This document shows positions 14,381 to 24,134 of a DNA stretch of 64,000 nucleotides, in pieces. Numbering within the stretch: position 1 is the stretch's first letter; the number at the start of each line of letters is the position of its first letter. The stretch is from Betaproteobacteria bacterium. GTDB lineage: Bacteria > Pseudomonadota > Gammaproteobacteria > Burkholderiales > Rhodocyclaceae. The notes under the pieces are model-generated. The model was not told the DNA's origin. It was given only the letters and a program-made list of their open reading frames with translations, and did no database searches. The stretch spans positions 393,501 through 457,500 of the forward strand of contig JADJXY010000001.1 of NCBI GenBank assembly GCA_016720065.1, given 5' to 3'. The position numbers were made by a program, and so were the translations under genes.

Positions 14381-17351
14381 AATCTGCCGTCGCAGGACCG
14401 CGCGTGCCGTCGCCCTGACGTTCACCGTGCTGGCCTGGGCGGCGCCGCCGGCCCGGGCCGCGGTGACGGAACTCAATTCCTCCGGTGGCACGTCGGCCAC
14501 CAACGGCCTGCACATCTACATCGAGGATACGACCAAGATGCAGGTGCGCCGGCTCAACAACACGGGTCAGGTCTATCTGCCCTCGGCGGTGCCCCCCAGC
14601 AACAGCCTCGACAACGGCATCTTCCTGCGCGCCAACGGGACCATCTACGGTCCCCGCCACACGGTGTCCACCTTCAACACGGCGACGGCCTATCCGATCA
14701 GCTCCATCTCGGCGGCTTCCCCGGCCAACCCCATCGCCAACGGCACCACCCAGACCGCCGTGGGCGTCTATGGGGTGACCAGTGGCCCCTTGCTGACCGT
14801 AGAGTACAAGTACCTGCGCCCCTACGATTTCGTCACCCTGACGGTCACCCTCGACATTCCGGCCGGCTACCCGGTGAGCGCCGCCAACCCGGTGCGCTAC
14901 TACCACGCCATCGACACCTATCTGGGGGGCAGCGACAACGGCTGCGGCGTGACCTTCGTGGATAGCAACGGCCGCCGCGTGGTGGGCACCTATCCTCCTT
15001 CCTCGGGCAGCTCGTGCCCGTCGAGCAGCAGCATCCCGTCCGGGGTGAGCATCATCGAATCCTTCCGGGAGCGCAGCGGGCAGAATTTCACCCGCTACTG
15101 CACGGCGCGCTGGAGCGACTTCTGGGACATCACCAGTCCCTACGCCAACTGCGCCGTCTACAACCCCAGTCAATGGACCAGTTCGGTCACCTCCACCTAC
15201 CAGGACACCGGGGTGGGCACCGAATACGACTTCACCGCCACCGGCACCTACGTCTTTTCCTACGATTTCGTCATCGGCTCGCCGGCGGTGCCGCCCTACG
15301 ATCACCTGGAACTGCGCTACGACCCGGGCAGCGCCCTGTGCCCCTTCACCGTGACCGTGCTGGGCTGCACCTCCGCCACCGTTCCCTGCCCGGCGGGAAG
15401 CGAACTCAACGCCAACCTGAGCGGCACCCTCACCGCGAGCAGCAGCGGCAGCGTCACCCTGACGCCGTCTTCCGGCGCCTTTTCCATCGCGGCGGGTACG
15501 CCCACCGCCACGCTGACTGCCCAGGAATCCACGGCCGGCGCAACGGTCACCCTGGGCGCCAGCGGCCTGAGCACCGCCCCCCTGAACGGCGTGCGCTGCT
15601 GGAACGGCAGCAGCGAAACCTGCAGCTTCACTGCCCCGTCGCTGTCCTGCTTCGCCTCCGATCTCGAAGCCTGCAGCAATCTGGTGGGCAGCCCGGCCCG
15701 CTGCGGCACCTCGGGCAATCGCCTGTATACCAAGGTCGTCGGCCAGGCTCTGAGCTTCGATCTCGTCGCCCTGAAGGACACGCCCAGGGTGGTCGATACG
15801 GCGTTCAACAGTGGCGCGACCACTCCGGTGGACGTGGATCTGGTCAGCAGCGCCGGCACCGCCGTCGATGGCACCACCCGCTGTCCCACGGGAGGGACCG
15901 CCCTGCCCGCAGTGATGCCCCAGAAGGTCTTCTTCACCGCCGGACGCCCCGCCTCTGCCACCACCTATACGGTCCCGGCCGGCGAAAATGTCCTGGCCAG
16001 GCGCAACGTCTGGGTGCGCTTCAACCAGGGGGCCGGGGGCATCCTGTGCTCCAGCGATCGCTTCGCCATCCGGCCGGCCGCCTTCACCAGTGTGAGTTCC
16101 TCGGACGCCAACGCCGACAGCGGCGGAACGAATGCCGCTGCCACGCCGATCCTGCGCGCTGGCAGCACCCCCTTCACCCTGACCGCGGACAGTGCCACGC
16201 CGGGTTACGACGGAACGCCCGGCATCGATTCCTCCCTGCTCGAATGGCTCTCGGCCCCCAGCGCCACGGGCAGTCTGAGCGGCAGCTTCATCACCGCCGC
16301 CTCGGCGGCCAGCGGCAACGGTGCCAGCGGTTCCGCCTTCCTCTACGACGAAGTGGGGTACTTCCGCATCAAGGCCAAGGGCGTGGTCGACAGTGGCTTC
16401 ACCGCCGCCTATCAGGACGGTTCCGATACGGTCTGCATCAATACGGCGCCCAATGACTTCCTGAATACGGCCGACAGCAGCGGCAAGGTCGGCTGCAAGT
16501 TCGGCAATACCGCCGCCACCGGCCACTTCGGCCGCTTCGTCCCGGATCACTTCGATACCGTCGTCACCCAGGCCTGCGCTGCCGGCGGCTTCACCTACGC
16601 CAGCCAGCCCTTCACCGTGGGGATCACCGCCCGCAACGCCGCCGGCGCCACGACCTTGAACTACCACGGGGCCGCAGCCTTCGCCAAGGCCACCACCCTG
16701 TCGGCCTGGGACGCGGCCGGCAGCGCCGCCAATCCCGGTCCCGGTGCGCTCATCGGCAGCGCCGTGGCGGCCGGCGCCTTCACCAACGGGGTGGCAAGCG
16801 TGGCAACCCCGGCCTACGGCTTCTCCAATTCCGCCACGGTTGCCACCGCGGTGCGGGTCAGGGCCGTGGATGGCGATGGCGTCACCTCCCTGCGCAGCCT
16901 TCCCGCGGTGACCGTGGAGGGCGCCGCCCAGGTGAACTCCGGTCGGCTGGTCATCGGCAACGCCTACGGCAACGAATTCCTGCCCCTGCCGGTGCGCTCC
17001 GAACTTCAGGTGTGGACCGCCGCCGGCTGGCAGCGCCACGGCGCGGACACCTGCACCACCGTGGTGACGCCCACGGCGGCCAATGGGGGCCTGCTCTTCG
17101 CCACCCAGACGCCCCTCAATCAACTGGCGGCGGGGGAGACGACGGCCACCCTGGCTTCTCCGGCCGTATCCGGCAACCTGGGACTGCGCCTGAGCGCCCC
17201 GGGGGCCGGCAATTTCGGCTATGTGGACATCGCCGGCTCGGTTTTGCGCGGGGCCAATACCTGGCTTCTGCTCGCGGCGCCCACGTCCCGGGTCTGCTTT
17301 GGCAGGTGCGGTCCTCGCGCTGCCCTCATCTATTCGCGCGAGAAATACTAA
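14370..17351 (+). CDS. mshQ: MshQ-like secreted pilus-tip/adhesin protein (DUF6701)
   Basis: 993 residues with a signal peptide 'RAVALTFTVLAWAAPPARA' and no prepilin motif. The N-terminal third is beta-rich and Ser/Thr/Gly-rich. Numerous Cys pairs, immunoglobulin-like stretches and a DUF6701 C-terminal region with 'GHFGRFVPDHF' follow. The protein ends in 'ALIYSREKY', close to the C-terminus usual in MshQ. MshQ is thought to act at the pilus tip or as an adhesin. ATG at 14370 overlaps the mshP stop by 11 bases; an ATG 24 bases earlier is possible, but the signal peptide favours 14370. Confidence 0.83.
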   Translation: MRVEICRRRTARAVALTFTVLAWAAPPARAAVTELNSSGGTSATNGLHIYIEDTTKMQVRRLNNTGQVYLPSAVPPSNSLDNGIFLRANGTIYGPRHTVSTFNTATAYPISSISAASPANPIANGTTQTAVGVYGVTSGPLLTVEYKYLRPYDFVTLTVTLDIPAGYPVSAANPVRYYHAIDTYLGGSDNGCGVTFVDSNGRRVVGTYPPSSGSSCPSSSSIPSGVSIIESFRERSGQNFTRYCTARWSDFWDITSPYANCAVYNPSQWTSSVTSTYQDTGVGTEYDFTATGTYVFSYDFVIGSPAVPPYDHLELRYDPGSALCPFTVTVLGCTSATVPCPAGSELNANLSGTLTASSSGSVTLTPSSGAFSIAAGTPTATLTAQESTAGATVTLGASGLSTAPLNGVRCWNGSSETCSFTAPSLSCFASDLEACSNLVGSPARCGTSGNRLYTKVVGQALSFDLVALKDTPRVVDTAFNSGATTPVDVDLVSSAGTAVDGTTRCPTGGTALPAVMPQKVFFTAGRPASATTYTVPAGENVLARRNVWVRFNQGAGGILCSSDRFAIRPAAFTSVSSSDANADSGGTNAAATPILRAGSTPFTLTADSATPGYDGTPGIDSSLLEWLSAPSATGSLSGSFITAASAASGNGASGSAFLYDEVGYFRIKAKGVVDSGFTAAYQDGSDTVCINTAPNDFLNTADSSGKVGCKFGNTAATGHFGRFVPDHFDTVVTQACAAGGFTYASQPFTVGITARNAAGATTLNYHGAAAFAKATTLSAWDAAGSAANPGPGALIGSAVAAGAFTNGVASVATPAYGFSNSATVATAVRVRAVDGDGVTSLRSLPAVTVEGAAQVNSGRLVIGNAYGNEFLPLPVRSELQVWTAAGWQRHGADTCTTVVTPTAANGGLLFATQTPLNQLAAGETTATLASPAVSGNLGLRLSAPGAGNFGYVDIAGSVLRGANTWLLLAAPTSRVCFGRCGPRAALIYSREKY

Positions 17352-17413
17352 AAATCGTTGAAATATAATATGTTGCAAGCTATCCTTTCCAAAATACTTT
17401 AGTTGGTGGCGGG

Positions 17414-18346
17414 GTGAACGTCTTTCGGGGAAAACGGGTGGAAGGTTGGCTGGGGGTGGTGCGGCGCAAGGGCTGCATCGACCTGGCCCATGTCGTCCGC
17501 CAGCGGGACGCCCGGCCCCGTATCGAAGCCCTCGACACCTTCCGCGTCGAAGGCGGCTTCAGCGAGGCCCTGCGGCGGCTCAAGGGGCCGCGCAAGCTGG
17601 GCCAGTTCGCCTGCACCACCCTGCTCGACGAAGCCGACTACCGCCTGCTCCAGGTGGAGGCTCCGGCGGTGGAGCCCGAGGAGCGCATCCAGGCCCTGCG
17701 CTGGCGCTTGAAGGACATGGTGGATTTTCCGGTCGAGGGGGCTGCGGTGGCGGCCCTCGACATCCCCGCCGGCGAGGGGGGGCATCGTACGCCGAACCTC
17801 TTTGCCGTCGCCGCCGGCGCGCCGGCCGTGGGCCGGTGCATGGGCGACTTCGACGCCGCCGGTCTCGCCCTTGCCGCCATCGACATTCCCGAGCTGGCCC
17901 AGCGTAACGTCGCCGCCCTGTTCGAGGAAGCCAACCGCGGTCTGGCCTTCCTTCACCTGGGCGCCGAGCGTGGCCTGCTCACCATCACCTACCGCGGAGA
18001 ACTCTATCTCGCCCGCCACATGGAGGTTTCCGCCGCCGCCCTGGCGGACGCCGATGTGGACCGCCGCCAGGCACTGCTCGAACGCCTGGTGCTCGAACTG
18101 CAACGCACCCTGGACAATTTCGACCGTCAGTACAACTTCATTTCCGTGGTGCGCATGCTGGTCGCCTGCGAAGGTGCCTGCTCCGGGCTCACCGATGCCC
18201 TGGGCCACAACCTCTACATCCCGGTGCAGGAAATGGACCTGGCCGCGGTGGCCGATTTTCCCGCCGTGCCCGAATTGCGCCAGAAGGAACGCCAGGCCCA
18301 GTGCCTGCTCGCCCTGGGCGCCGCCCTGCGGGAGGGGGAGGCTTGA
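17414..18346 (+). CDS. mshI: MSHA biogenesis protein MshI (PilM-like)
   Basis: 310 residues resembling the actin-like PilM/EpsL cytoplasmic component that docks the inner-membrane alignment complex. Landmarks are 'EERIQALRWRLKDMVDFPVEGA' region (residues about 94-115), 'LAAIDIPELAQRN' and 'LLERLVLELQRTLDNFDRQYN'. The start is GTG 17414 after a GTGGCGGGG ribosome binding site. A 62-bp AT-rich spacer with TATAAT at 17364-17369 precedes it, so a separate promoter for the mshI-N half is plausible. Confidence 0.83.
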   Translation: MNVFRGKRVEGWLGVVRRKGCIDLAHVVRQRDARPRIEALDTFRVEGGFSEALRRLKGPRKLGQFACTTLLDEADYRLLQVEAPAVEPEERIQALRWRLKDMVDFPVEGAAVAALDIPAGEGGHRTPNLFAVAAGAPAVGRCMGDFDAAGLALAAIDIPELAQRNVAALFEEANRGLAFLHLGAERGLLTITYRGELYLARHMEVSAAALADADVDRRQALLERLVLELQRTLDNFDRQYNFISVVRMLVACEGACSGLTDALGHNLYIPVQEMDLAAVADFPAVPELRQKERQAQCLLALGAALREGEA

Positions 18347-19038
18347 GTCAGCAGATCAACCTCATCCTGCCCGAGCTGCGGCGGCGGCGGGACTGGCTGT
18401 CCTTCCCCATCGTCGCCGGGGCGAGCCTTGCGGGGCTCCTGTTGATCGTCGGGCTCGCCGTCTGGAGCCAGCGGGAAGTCGATTCCCTCAACGCCCGCCA
18501 TCGCCAGGGTGAAGCGGAACTCGCCACCTTGCGCCAGCGGGTGCAGGCCCTGGGCCAGGCCCTGGCCGCCCGCCGGCCCAATCCGGCCCTCAAGGAGGAA
18601 GTGGCGCGTCTGGCCGAGGGCCTGCGCCAGCGCAATACGGCTCTGGATGCGGTCGAGTCGGGCCGTTCCGGTTCCCGCGAGGGCAGTTCCGGCGTGCTGC
18701 GGGGCTTCGCCCGCCAGACGGCGGAAGGCGTCTGGCTCACCGGCTTCGTCCTGGCCGGAAGCGAGGTCGAAATCCGCGGCCGCCTGAGCGACGCCGCTCT
18801 CCTGCCCCATTACATCCAGCGCCTCAACGGCGAGCCCATCTTCAAGGGCCGCCGTTTCGCCGCCCTGGACATGAGCGAGGGCAGCCTCCAGCCCGCCACA
18901 CCGGCCCCCGTCGCGCCTGCCGCCACGCCCGCCCCGGCGCCCAGCGCCAGCGCCGTGCCGCAGGGTGCACCCGGCGGGCGGCGCTTTACCGAATTCGTCC
19001 TGCACGGCAAATTGCCGCCGCCGGGAGGGGAGCGATGA
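18343..19038 (+). CDS. PilN-like inner-membrane assembly protein (MshI2-type)
   Basis: 231 residues: an N-terminal 'INLILPELRRRRDW' segment, one transmembrane helix (about residues 20-42), a coiled coil (about 45-105) and a ferredoxin-like PilN domain ('GVWLTGFVLAGSEVEIRGRL'). A Pro/Ala linker precedes a basic C-terminus. It starts with TTG at 18343, overlapping the mshI stop (TTGA), after a GGAGGGGGAG ribosome binding site. It fills the PilN role of the alignment complex. Confidence 0.8.
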   Translation: MSQQINLILPELRRRRDWLSFPIVAGASLAGLLLIVGLAVWSQREVDSLNARHRQGEAELATLRQRVQALGQALAARRPNPALKEEVARLAEGLRQRNTALDAVESGRSGSREGSSGVLRGFARQTAEGVWLTGFVLAGSEVEIRGRLSDAALLPHYIQRLNGEPIFKGRRFAALDMSEGSLQPATPAPVAPAATPAPAPSASAVPQGAPGGRRFTEFVLHGKLPPPGGER

Positions 19039-19715
19039 AACCCGGCTTTGCCTTTCTCCAGGGCGCGGCAAAGCGCTACGCCGCGCTCAAGCCTCGCGAG
19101 CGGGTGCTGGTGGCGGCCCTGGCGGTCCTGGGGCCCGTCTTCCTGGGCTATACGCTCTTCGCGGACCCGGCCCTCAACCGGGCGCGCACCCTGCGCAACA
19201 CCCTGCAAGGCCAGCAGGCGACCCTGAACGACACCCGCAGCCAGGTGGCCGCCCTGGAAGCCCAGGCCCAGGCCGATCCCGACGCGCCCACCAAGGCGGA
19301 GCTGGCCGGACTGCAACGCCAGTTGGCGGAATCCGACGCGCGCCTGCGAGCCCTGCAGGACACCCTGGTGCGGCCCGAGGAGATGAACGGCCTGCTGGAG
19401 CATCTGCTGGCCCGCCATGGCGGCCTGCGTCTGGTGGCCCTCAAGACCCTGCCGCCCCAAAGCATCCTGGGCGCCGTGCCAAGGGAGGAGGGCAAGCCCG
19501 CCGCCGAGCGGCAGTTCGACATCTACCGCCATGGTGTGGAACTGCGCCTGGAAGGCAGCTACCTGGAACTGCTGGCCTATCTGGAACAACTGGAAAAGGC
19601 GGAGAAGAAACTCCTCTGGGGGCCGCTGACCCTGACGGTCGTCGCCTATCCCCGTGCGCGGCTCACCGTGACCGTCTACACCCTGGGAGCGGACAAGACA
19701 TGGCTCGCCATCTGA
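19035..19715 (+). CDS. mshJ: MSHA biogenesis protein MshJ (PilO-like)
   Basis: 226 residues with one transmembrane helix (about residues 22-42), a coiled coil (about 52-120, 'LRNTLQGQQATLNDTRSQVA') and a C-terminal PilO-type domain ('GSYLELLAYLEQLEKAEKKLLWG'). It pairs with the upstream PilN-like protein. The start overlaps the previous stop (ATGA). Confidence 0.85.
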   Translation: MKPGFAFLQGAAKRYAALKPRERVLVAALAVLGPVFLGYTLFADPALNRARTLRNTLQGQQATLNDTRSQVAALEAQAQADPDAPTKAELAGLQRQLAESDARLRALQDTLVRPEEMNGLLEHLLARHGGLRLVALKTLPPQSILGAVPREEGKPAAERQFDIYRHGVELRLEGSYLELLAYLEQLEKAEKKLLWGPLTLTVVAYPRARLTVTVYTLGADKTWLAI

Positions 19716-20077
19716 GTGCCGCAGTTCTGGGATTCGCCGTCCTGGCGGGCAGCGGTGCTGCCTGGGGGGCGGAACTGGCCGACCCCACCCGGCCGCCGCC
19801 GGAGTTTGCCGGGCCGCCGCCCGTCGGCGTGGAAGACCCGGGCCTGCGCCTCCAGTCGGTGATCCTGCCGCGGGGAGGCAAGCCCCGGGCGGTCATCAGT
19901 GGTCAGGTGGTGCTCCTGGGCGGCAAGCTTGGCGACGCCACCCTGGTCCGCGTGAGCGAGGGTGAAGCCGTGCTCCAGGGCCCCCTGGGGGTGGAGCGCC
20001 TGGCGCTGACGCCCGATGTGATCAAAACGAACCCCCCGGCCTCCCGCAAGGCCGGAGCCAAGAAGGAAAAGCCATGA
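19700..20077 (+). CDS. mshK: MSHA biogenesis protein MshK (PilP-like)
   Basis: 125 residues, signal peptide ending near 'AAWG', then 'DPTRPP' and a small beta-domain ('LRLQSVILPRGGKPRAVISG', 'VVLLGGKLGDATLVRVSEGE') as in MshK/PilP, which link the inner-membrane complex to the secretin. The basic tail ends 'KAGAKKEKP'. It overlaps mshJ by 16 bases and mshL by 4. Confidence 0.83.
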   Translation: MARHLSAAVLGFAVLAGSGAAWGAELADPTRPPPEFAGPPPVGVEDPGLRLQSVILPRGGKPRAVISGQVVLLGGKLGDATLVRVSEGEAVLQGPLGVERLALTPDVIKTNPPASRKAGAKKEKP

Positions 20078-21849
20078 GGATTGTGCTCGTTCTGCTCCTG
20101 GGAGCGATGCTGTCGGCCTGCAATCTGTTGCAGTCCCGCCCCGGCGAAGCCTTTGACCGCATCGGCAACGAAATGAAGGAAGCGGCCGAAAGCAAGCGCC
20201 GCTCCCCCGCCGACGACGCGGTGGGCCGCGCCATGATGCCGCCGGTACAGGTGGCCGAGGTGATCCCGGCCAAGCCCGAACCCCGCTTCAACCTGGCCGT
20301 GAACAACGCCCCCGCCGGGCAGGTCTTCATGGCCCTGGTGGCGGGAACGCGCTACAGCATGCTCTTCCCGCCCGAGTTGTCCGGCGCGCTCACGCTCAAC
20401 CTCAAGGACGTCACGGTGCGCGAGGCCCTGGACGCCATCCGGGAACTGTACGGTTACGAGTACAAGATCGCCGGCAATCGCATCACCATCCAGACCAATT
20501 CCCTCCAGTCGCGCATCTACCAGCTCAATTACCTGGCCAGCCGCCGTCAGGGCATGACCGACATGCGGGTGACCTCCAGTTCGCCCAGCGTGGTCAATCC
20601 CAGCGGCTCCAGCGGGGGCAGTTCCGGCAGCAACACCTCGAACACCACCCCCCAGGCCGCGGCGGCTGCCACGGCGGCGGGGGGCACGCCCACGGCCGGT
20701 GGCCTCGCGGTCTCCAACACCGATGCCAGCCGGGTGCGCACCTCCTCCGACAACGACTTCTGGCACGACCTGCGCACCGCCCTGACCACCATCGTGGGCG
20801 GCGGCGAGGGGCGCAACGTCATCGTCAGCCCCATGTCCGGCGTCGTGCTGGTGAAGGCCCTGCCCCAGGAATTGCGGGCGGTGGAAAGCTACCTCAAGGC
20901 CACCCAGTTGATGGTCGAACGCCAGGTGATGCTGGAAGCCAAGATCATCGAGGTTGCCCTCAACGACTCCTTCCAGACCGGCGTCAATTGGGCCAAGTTC
21001 GGCGGCAATGACCGGCGCTTCTCCGCCGGCGTCCTCGCCCCTGGAACGACCCTGAGCGGCAACAGTGCGGCCCTGGCCGGCACCGCGGCGACTTCCGGCA
21101 CGGCGGGGACCGGCCTCACCATCACCCCGGGGACCGCCGGGGCCATCGCCGCCACGGCCCTGGGACAGGGCTTCTTCGGCCTGGCCTTCCAGTCCAGGGA
21201 CTTCGCCGCCCTGGTCTCCTTCCTGGAAACCCAGGGTGACCTTCAGGTGCTGTCCAACCCCCGCATCGCCACCCTCAACAATCAGAAGGCGGTCCTCAAG
21301 GTGGGTTCGGACGACTATTTCGTCACCAACATCTCCACCTCGACCACCACCAGCGGCACGGGTACCGTGACCACGCCGACCATCACCCTGCAACCCTTCT
21401 TCTCCGGCATCGCGCTGGATGTGACGCCCCAGATCGACGACGAGGGCAACATCATCCTGCACATCCACCCCGCGGTGACCGTGGTCGAGGAGCGCTCCAA
21501 GCAGGTCAATCTCGGCACCCTGGGGTCCTTCACCCTGCCACTCGCCTCCAGCACCATCAACGAGACCGACTCCATCGTGCGCGTGCAGGACGGCCACATC
21601 GTGGCCATCGGCGGCCTCATGAGCCAGGAACAGAGCAATAGCCGCGACGGCCTGCCGGGGGTGAGCCGGGTGCCCGGCCTGGGCCTGCTCTTCGGCCAGA
21701 AGGGCGCGTCGAACCGCAAGCGGGAACTGGTCATCCTGATCAAGTCCACCGTGATCCAGAACGAGAGTTCCTGGCGCCAGGATCTGGTCGATACCCAGGA
21801 ACGCATGCAGGGCCTCGATCCGCGCAAGGCGGAGTGGGCGGTCAAGTAA
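20074..21849 (+). CDS. mshL: MSHA outer-membrane secretin MshL
   Basis: 591 residues. A lipoprotein signal peptide ends in 'LSAC' (Cys 16). An STN/N0-type domain follows ('LNLKDVTVREALDAIRELYGYEY'), then an N1-like region, a Ser/Thr/Ala-rich spacer (about residues 168-215), and the secretin domain from about residue 300. The secretin core has 'VLSNPRIATLNNQKAVLKVG', the Thr/Ser-rich gate region and 'HIVAIGGLMSQEQSNS'. This is the pilus pore. Confidence 0.92.
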   Translation: MRIVLVLLLGAMLSACNLLQSRPGEAFDRIGNEMKEAAESKRRSPADDAVGRAMMPPVQVAEVIPAKPEPRFNLAVNNAPAGQVFMALVAGTRYSMLFPPELSGALTLNLKDVTVREALDAIRELYGYEYKIAGNRITIQTNSLQSRIYQLNYLASRRQGMTDMRVTSSSPSVVNPSGSSGGSSGSNTSNTTPQAAAAATAAGGTPTAGGLAVSNTDASRVRTSSDNDFWHDLRTALTTIVGGGEGRNVIVSPMSGVVLVKALPQELRAVESYLKATQLMVERQVMLEAKIIEVALNDSFQTGVNWAKFGGNDRRFSAGVLAPGTTLSGNSAALAGTAATSGTAGTGLTITPGTAGAIAATALGQGFFGLAFQSRDFAALVSFLETQGDLQVLSNPRIATLNNQKAVLKVGSDDYFVTNISTSTTTSGTGTVTTPTITLQPFFSGIALDVTPQIDDEGNIILHIHPAVTVVEERSKQVNLGTLGSFTLPLASSTINETDSIVRVQDGHIVAIGGLMSQEQSNSRDGLPGVSRVPGLGLLFGQKGASNRKRELVILIKSTVIQNESSWRQDLVDTQERMQGLDPRKAEWAVK

Positions 21850-21865
21850 GGGGCCGGGGCGCGGC

Positions 21866-22693
21866 GTGTATCTGGACCACTTCGGCCTGAGCGAGCTGCC
21901 CTTCGGCATCACGCCGGATACCGCCTACACCTTCCTCAACACCAGCCACCAGGAAGCGCTCAATACCCTGTTGGTCGCGCTGGCCGGCGGGGAGGGCTTC
22001 ATCAAGATCACTGGCGAGGTCGGCACCGGCAAGTCCCATCTCTGTCGCCGGCTGCTCAAGAGCCTGCCGCAGGGCAGCGTCTCGGCCTACCTGCCCAACC
22101 CCTATGTGGCGCCCCGCACCCTCATGCTGGCCCTGGGAGAAGAACTCGGCCTCGGCCTCGATCCCGCCGCCGACGACTACCACCTGCTGCAAGGCCTCAA
22201 CCGTCGCCTGCTGGAGCACGCCGCCGCAGAGCGCCGGGTGGTGGTATGCATCGACGAGGCCCAGGCCATGCCCCTGGAAAGCCTGGAAGCCCTGCGCCTG
22301 ATTTCCAATCTGGAAACGGAAAAGAGGAAGCTGGTGCAGATCGTCCTCTTCGGGCAGCCGGAACTGGACGAGCGCCTGGCGCAACCCGCCGTGCGCCAGT
22401 TGCGCCAGCGCATCGCCTTTCACTACCGCCTCAAGGGACTGGCCCGCGAAGAGGTGGGCAACTACCTCGCCCACCGTTTGCGCGTGGCCGGCTACCGGGG
22501 CGAAGGCCTCTTTGCCCAGGGCGCCAGCCGGGCGCTGTACCGGGCCAGCCAGGGCACGCCGCGGCTGGTCAACATACTGGCCAACAAGGCCCTGCTGGCG
22601 GTCTTCGGAGAAGGGCGCCAGACGGTGCGCACCCGCCATGTCCGTCACGCCGCCCGCGATACGGAAGGGGCCCGGGATCCGGGCTGGTGGTGA
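21866..22693 (+). CDS. mshM: MSHA biogenesis ATPase MshM (ExeA-like AAA+)
   Basis: 275 residues. It opens with 'YLDHFGLSELPFGITPDTAYTF', the ExeA/GspA signature region (residues 2-23). Walker A is 'GEVGTGKSHL' (about residue 50) and Walker B 'VVVCIDEAQAM' (about 124); sensor residues 'GQPELDERL' follow. There is no C-terminal peptidoglycan-binding domain. It probably helps insert or position the secretin. The start is GTG 21866, 17 bp after mshL. Confidence 0.88.
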   Translation: MYLDHFGLSELPFGITPDTAYTFLNTSHQEALNTLLVALAGGEGFIKITGEVGTGKSHLCRRLLKSLPQGSVSAYLPNPYVAPRTLMLALGEELGLGLDPAADDYHLLQGLNRRLLEHAAAERRVVVCIDEAQAMPLESLEALRLISNLETEKRKLVQIVLFGQPELDERLAQPAVRQLRQRIAFHYRLKGLAREEVGNYLAHRLRVAGYRGEGLFAQGASRALYRASQGTPRLVNILANKALLAVFGEGRQTVRTRHVRHAARDTEGARDPGWW

Positions 22694-22835
22694 GTCCCCG
22701 TGCCTGAAGCCCAGGTCGATGCCGAATCCCTGCGGAGGCATGTGCCCCTGCCTGCCGCAAGGGCGTGGACCCATGCCCGTCGCACCCTGCGCCCCCCGCA
22801 GCGCCCACCCTCCAACGCCTACGGTCTGACCTGAC

Positions 22836-24134
22836 ATGAGCCTGGTAAACGACATGCTGCGCGACCTGGAGGCGCGCCGCGCCGCCGAAATCGGTGCCGT
22901 CTCCCTGCAAAGGGAAGTGCGGGCGCTGCCGACGCAAAGCCCTTCCCGCAGGCCCTGGGCCCTGCTGGCAGTCTTGCTCCTCGTCCTCGCGGGCCTGGGC
23001 TGGAGCACCCGGGAGCGGATCGCGCCCCTCGCAGCCCTTTCCGACTCTGTGGCCCCCGCCGTCACCCCCTCCGTGGCGCCTGCCGCCCCTACCCCTCTGG
23101 CCACGACCCCGCCGGGTCTGCCGGACTTGCGCGCCACCCCCCCGGTGGCCGAGGCGGACTCCGTCCCCGTGCTTGCCGCGGCGCCGCCGCCCGCCGATGA
23201 CGGCCTGCGCCTGGCACCCGCTCTGACCAATCCCCCCGTTGCTGCACCGCAAGGGGCAACTCCCGGGACTCAGGGCAGCCCGCAGGCGCCGGTCCCCCCT
23301 GCCCCAGCCCCAGCCGCGGGCGCGGCGCCAGGGGCGGTAGCGGCCGCGACTCCGGTGCCGTCACCGGCTGTGGGTCCGACCTCCGTTCAGCCCCCCGTTC
23401 AGGCCCAGGCTCCGGTCCAGGCCAAGGCGCCTGTCCTGCCTGCGGCCGCCGTACAGACTGACGGCCCCGCTCCAGGAGCGGGGACCGCCCCCGTCGCGCC
23501 GGTCCCGCCCAAGGCCGCCGCCGCGCCGTCTTCGGGCGCCGTGCATATCGAAAAGACCGCCGTCCTCGCCAGCCCCCGGGAGAGGGCCGAGGCCGAGTAC
23601 CGCCGTGCCCAGGCGCTCCTGTCCGCCGGCCAGACTCCCGCGGCGGCGGACAGCCTGGTCGCCGCGCTGCATCACGATCCCGCCCACGGGCCTTCGCGTC
23701 AGGCCCTGCTGCGTCTCTTTCTTGAGGCGCAGCGCTTCGACGAGGCGGCCGCGCTCTTGCAGCAGGGGCTGGACATCACCCCGGCCCAGACCGGCTGGGC
23801 CATGTCCCTGGCGCGCCTCCAGGTGGAGCGTGGCGATCTGGCGGCAGCAGAGAAAACCCTGGCCCGTTCCGCCGCCCACGCCCGGGCCCAGGCCGATTAC
23901 GCTGGGTTCCATGGCCATCTCTTGCTGCGTCTGGGCCAGGCAGGGGCGGCCGTCGAGCGCTACGACACTGCCACCCGCCTGGCGGCGGCCGAGGGCCGCT
24001 GGTGGTTCGGCCTGGGGCAGGCCCTGGAAGCCACGGGCCGAGGCGCCGAGGCGCGGGACGCCTACCGCCGTGCCCTGGCCAGCGGCAGCCTCAACGCCGA
24101 TCTGATGGCCCTGGCCGAGTCCCGTCTGAAGTAG
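22836..24134 (+). CDS. mshN: MSHA biogenesis TPR protein MshN
   Basis: 432 residues: a short cytoplasmic N-terminus 'MSLVNDMLRDLEARRA', one transmembrane helix (about residues 38-57), a long Ala/Pro-rich periplasmic linker (about 60-245) and C-terminal tetratricopeptide repeats (about 250-430). It is the last gene of the MSHA cluster and follows mshM after a 142-bp gene-free spacer. Its last 44 bases overlap the end of the convergent glycosyltransferase gene. Confidence 0.85.
   Translation: MSLVNDMLRDLEARRAAEIGAVSLQREVRALPTQSPSRRPWALLAVLLLVLAGLGWSTRERIAPLAALSDSVAPAVTPSVAPAAPTPLATTPPGLPDLRATPPVAEADSVPVLAAAPPPADDGLRLAPALTNPPVAAPQGATPGTQGSPQAPVPPAPAPAAGAAPGAVAAATPVPSPAVGPTSVQPPVQAQAPVQAKAPVLPAAAVQTDGPAPGAGTAPVAPVPPKAAAAPSSGAVHIEKTAVLASPRERAEAEYRRAQALLSAGQTPAAADSLVAALHHDPAHGPSRQALLRLFLEAQRFDEAAALLQQGLDITPAQTGWAMSLARLQVERGDLAAAEKTLARSAAHARAQADYAGFHGHLLLRLGQAGAAVERYDTATRLAAAEGRWWFGLGQALEATGRGAEARDAYRRALASGSLNADLMALAESRLK

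Noticed and set aside
14328..17378. A 1016-codon open frame on the minus strand
   Set aside because: It is the antisense shadow of mshQ in GC-rich DNA. It is Gly/Arg/His-rich, lacks any domain, and mshQ has a signal peptide and family motifs.
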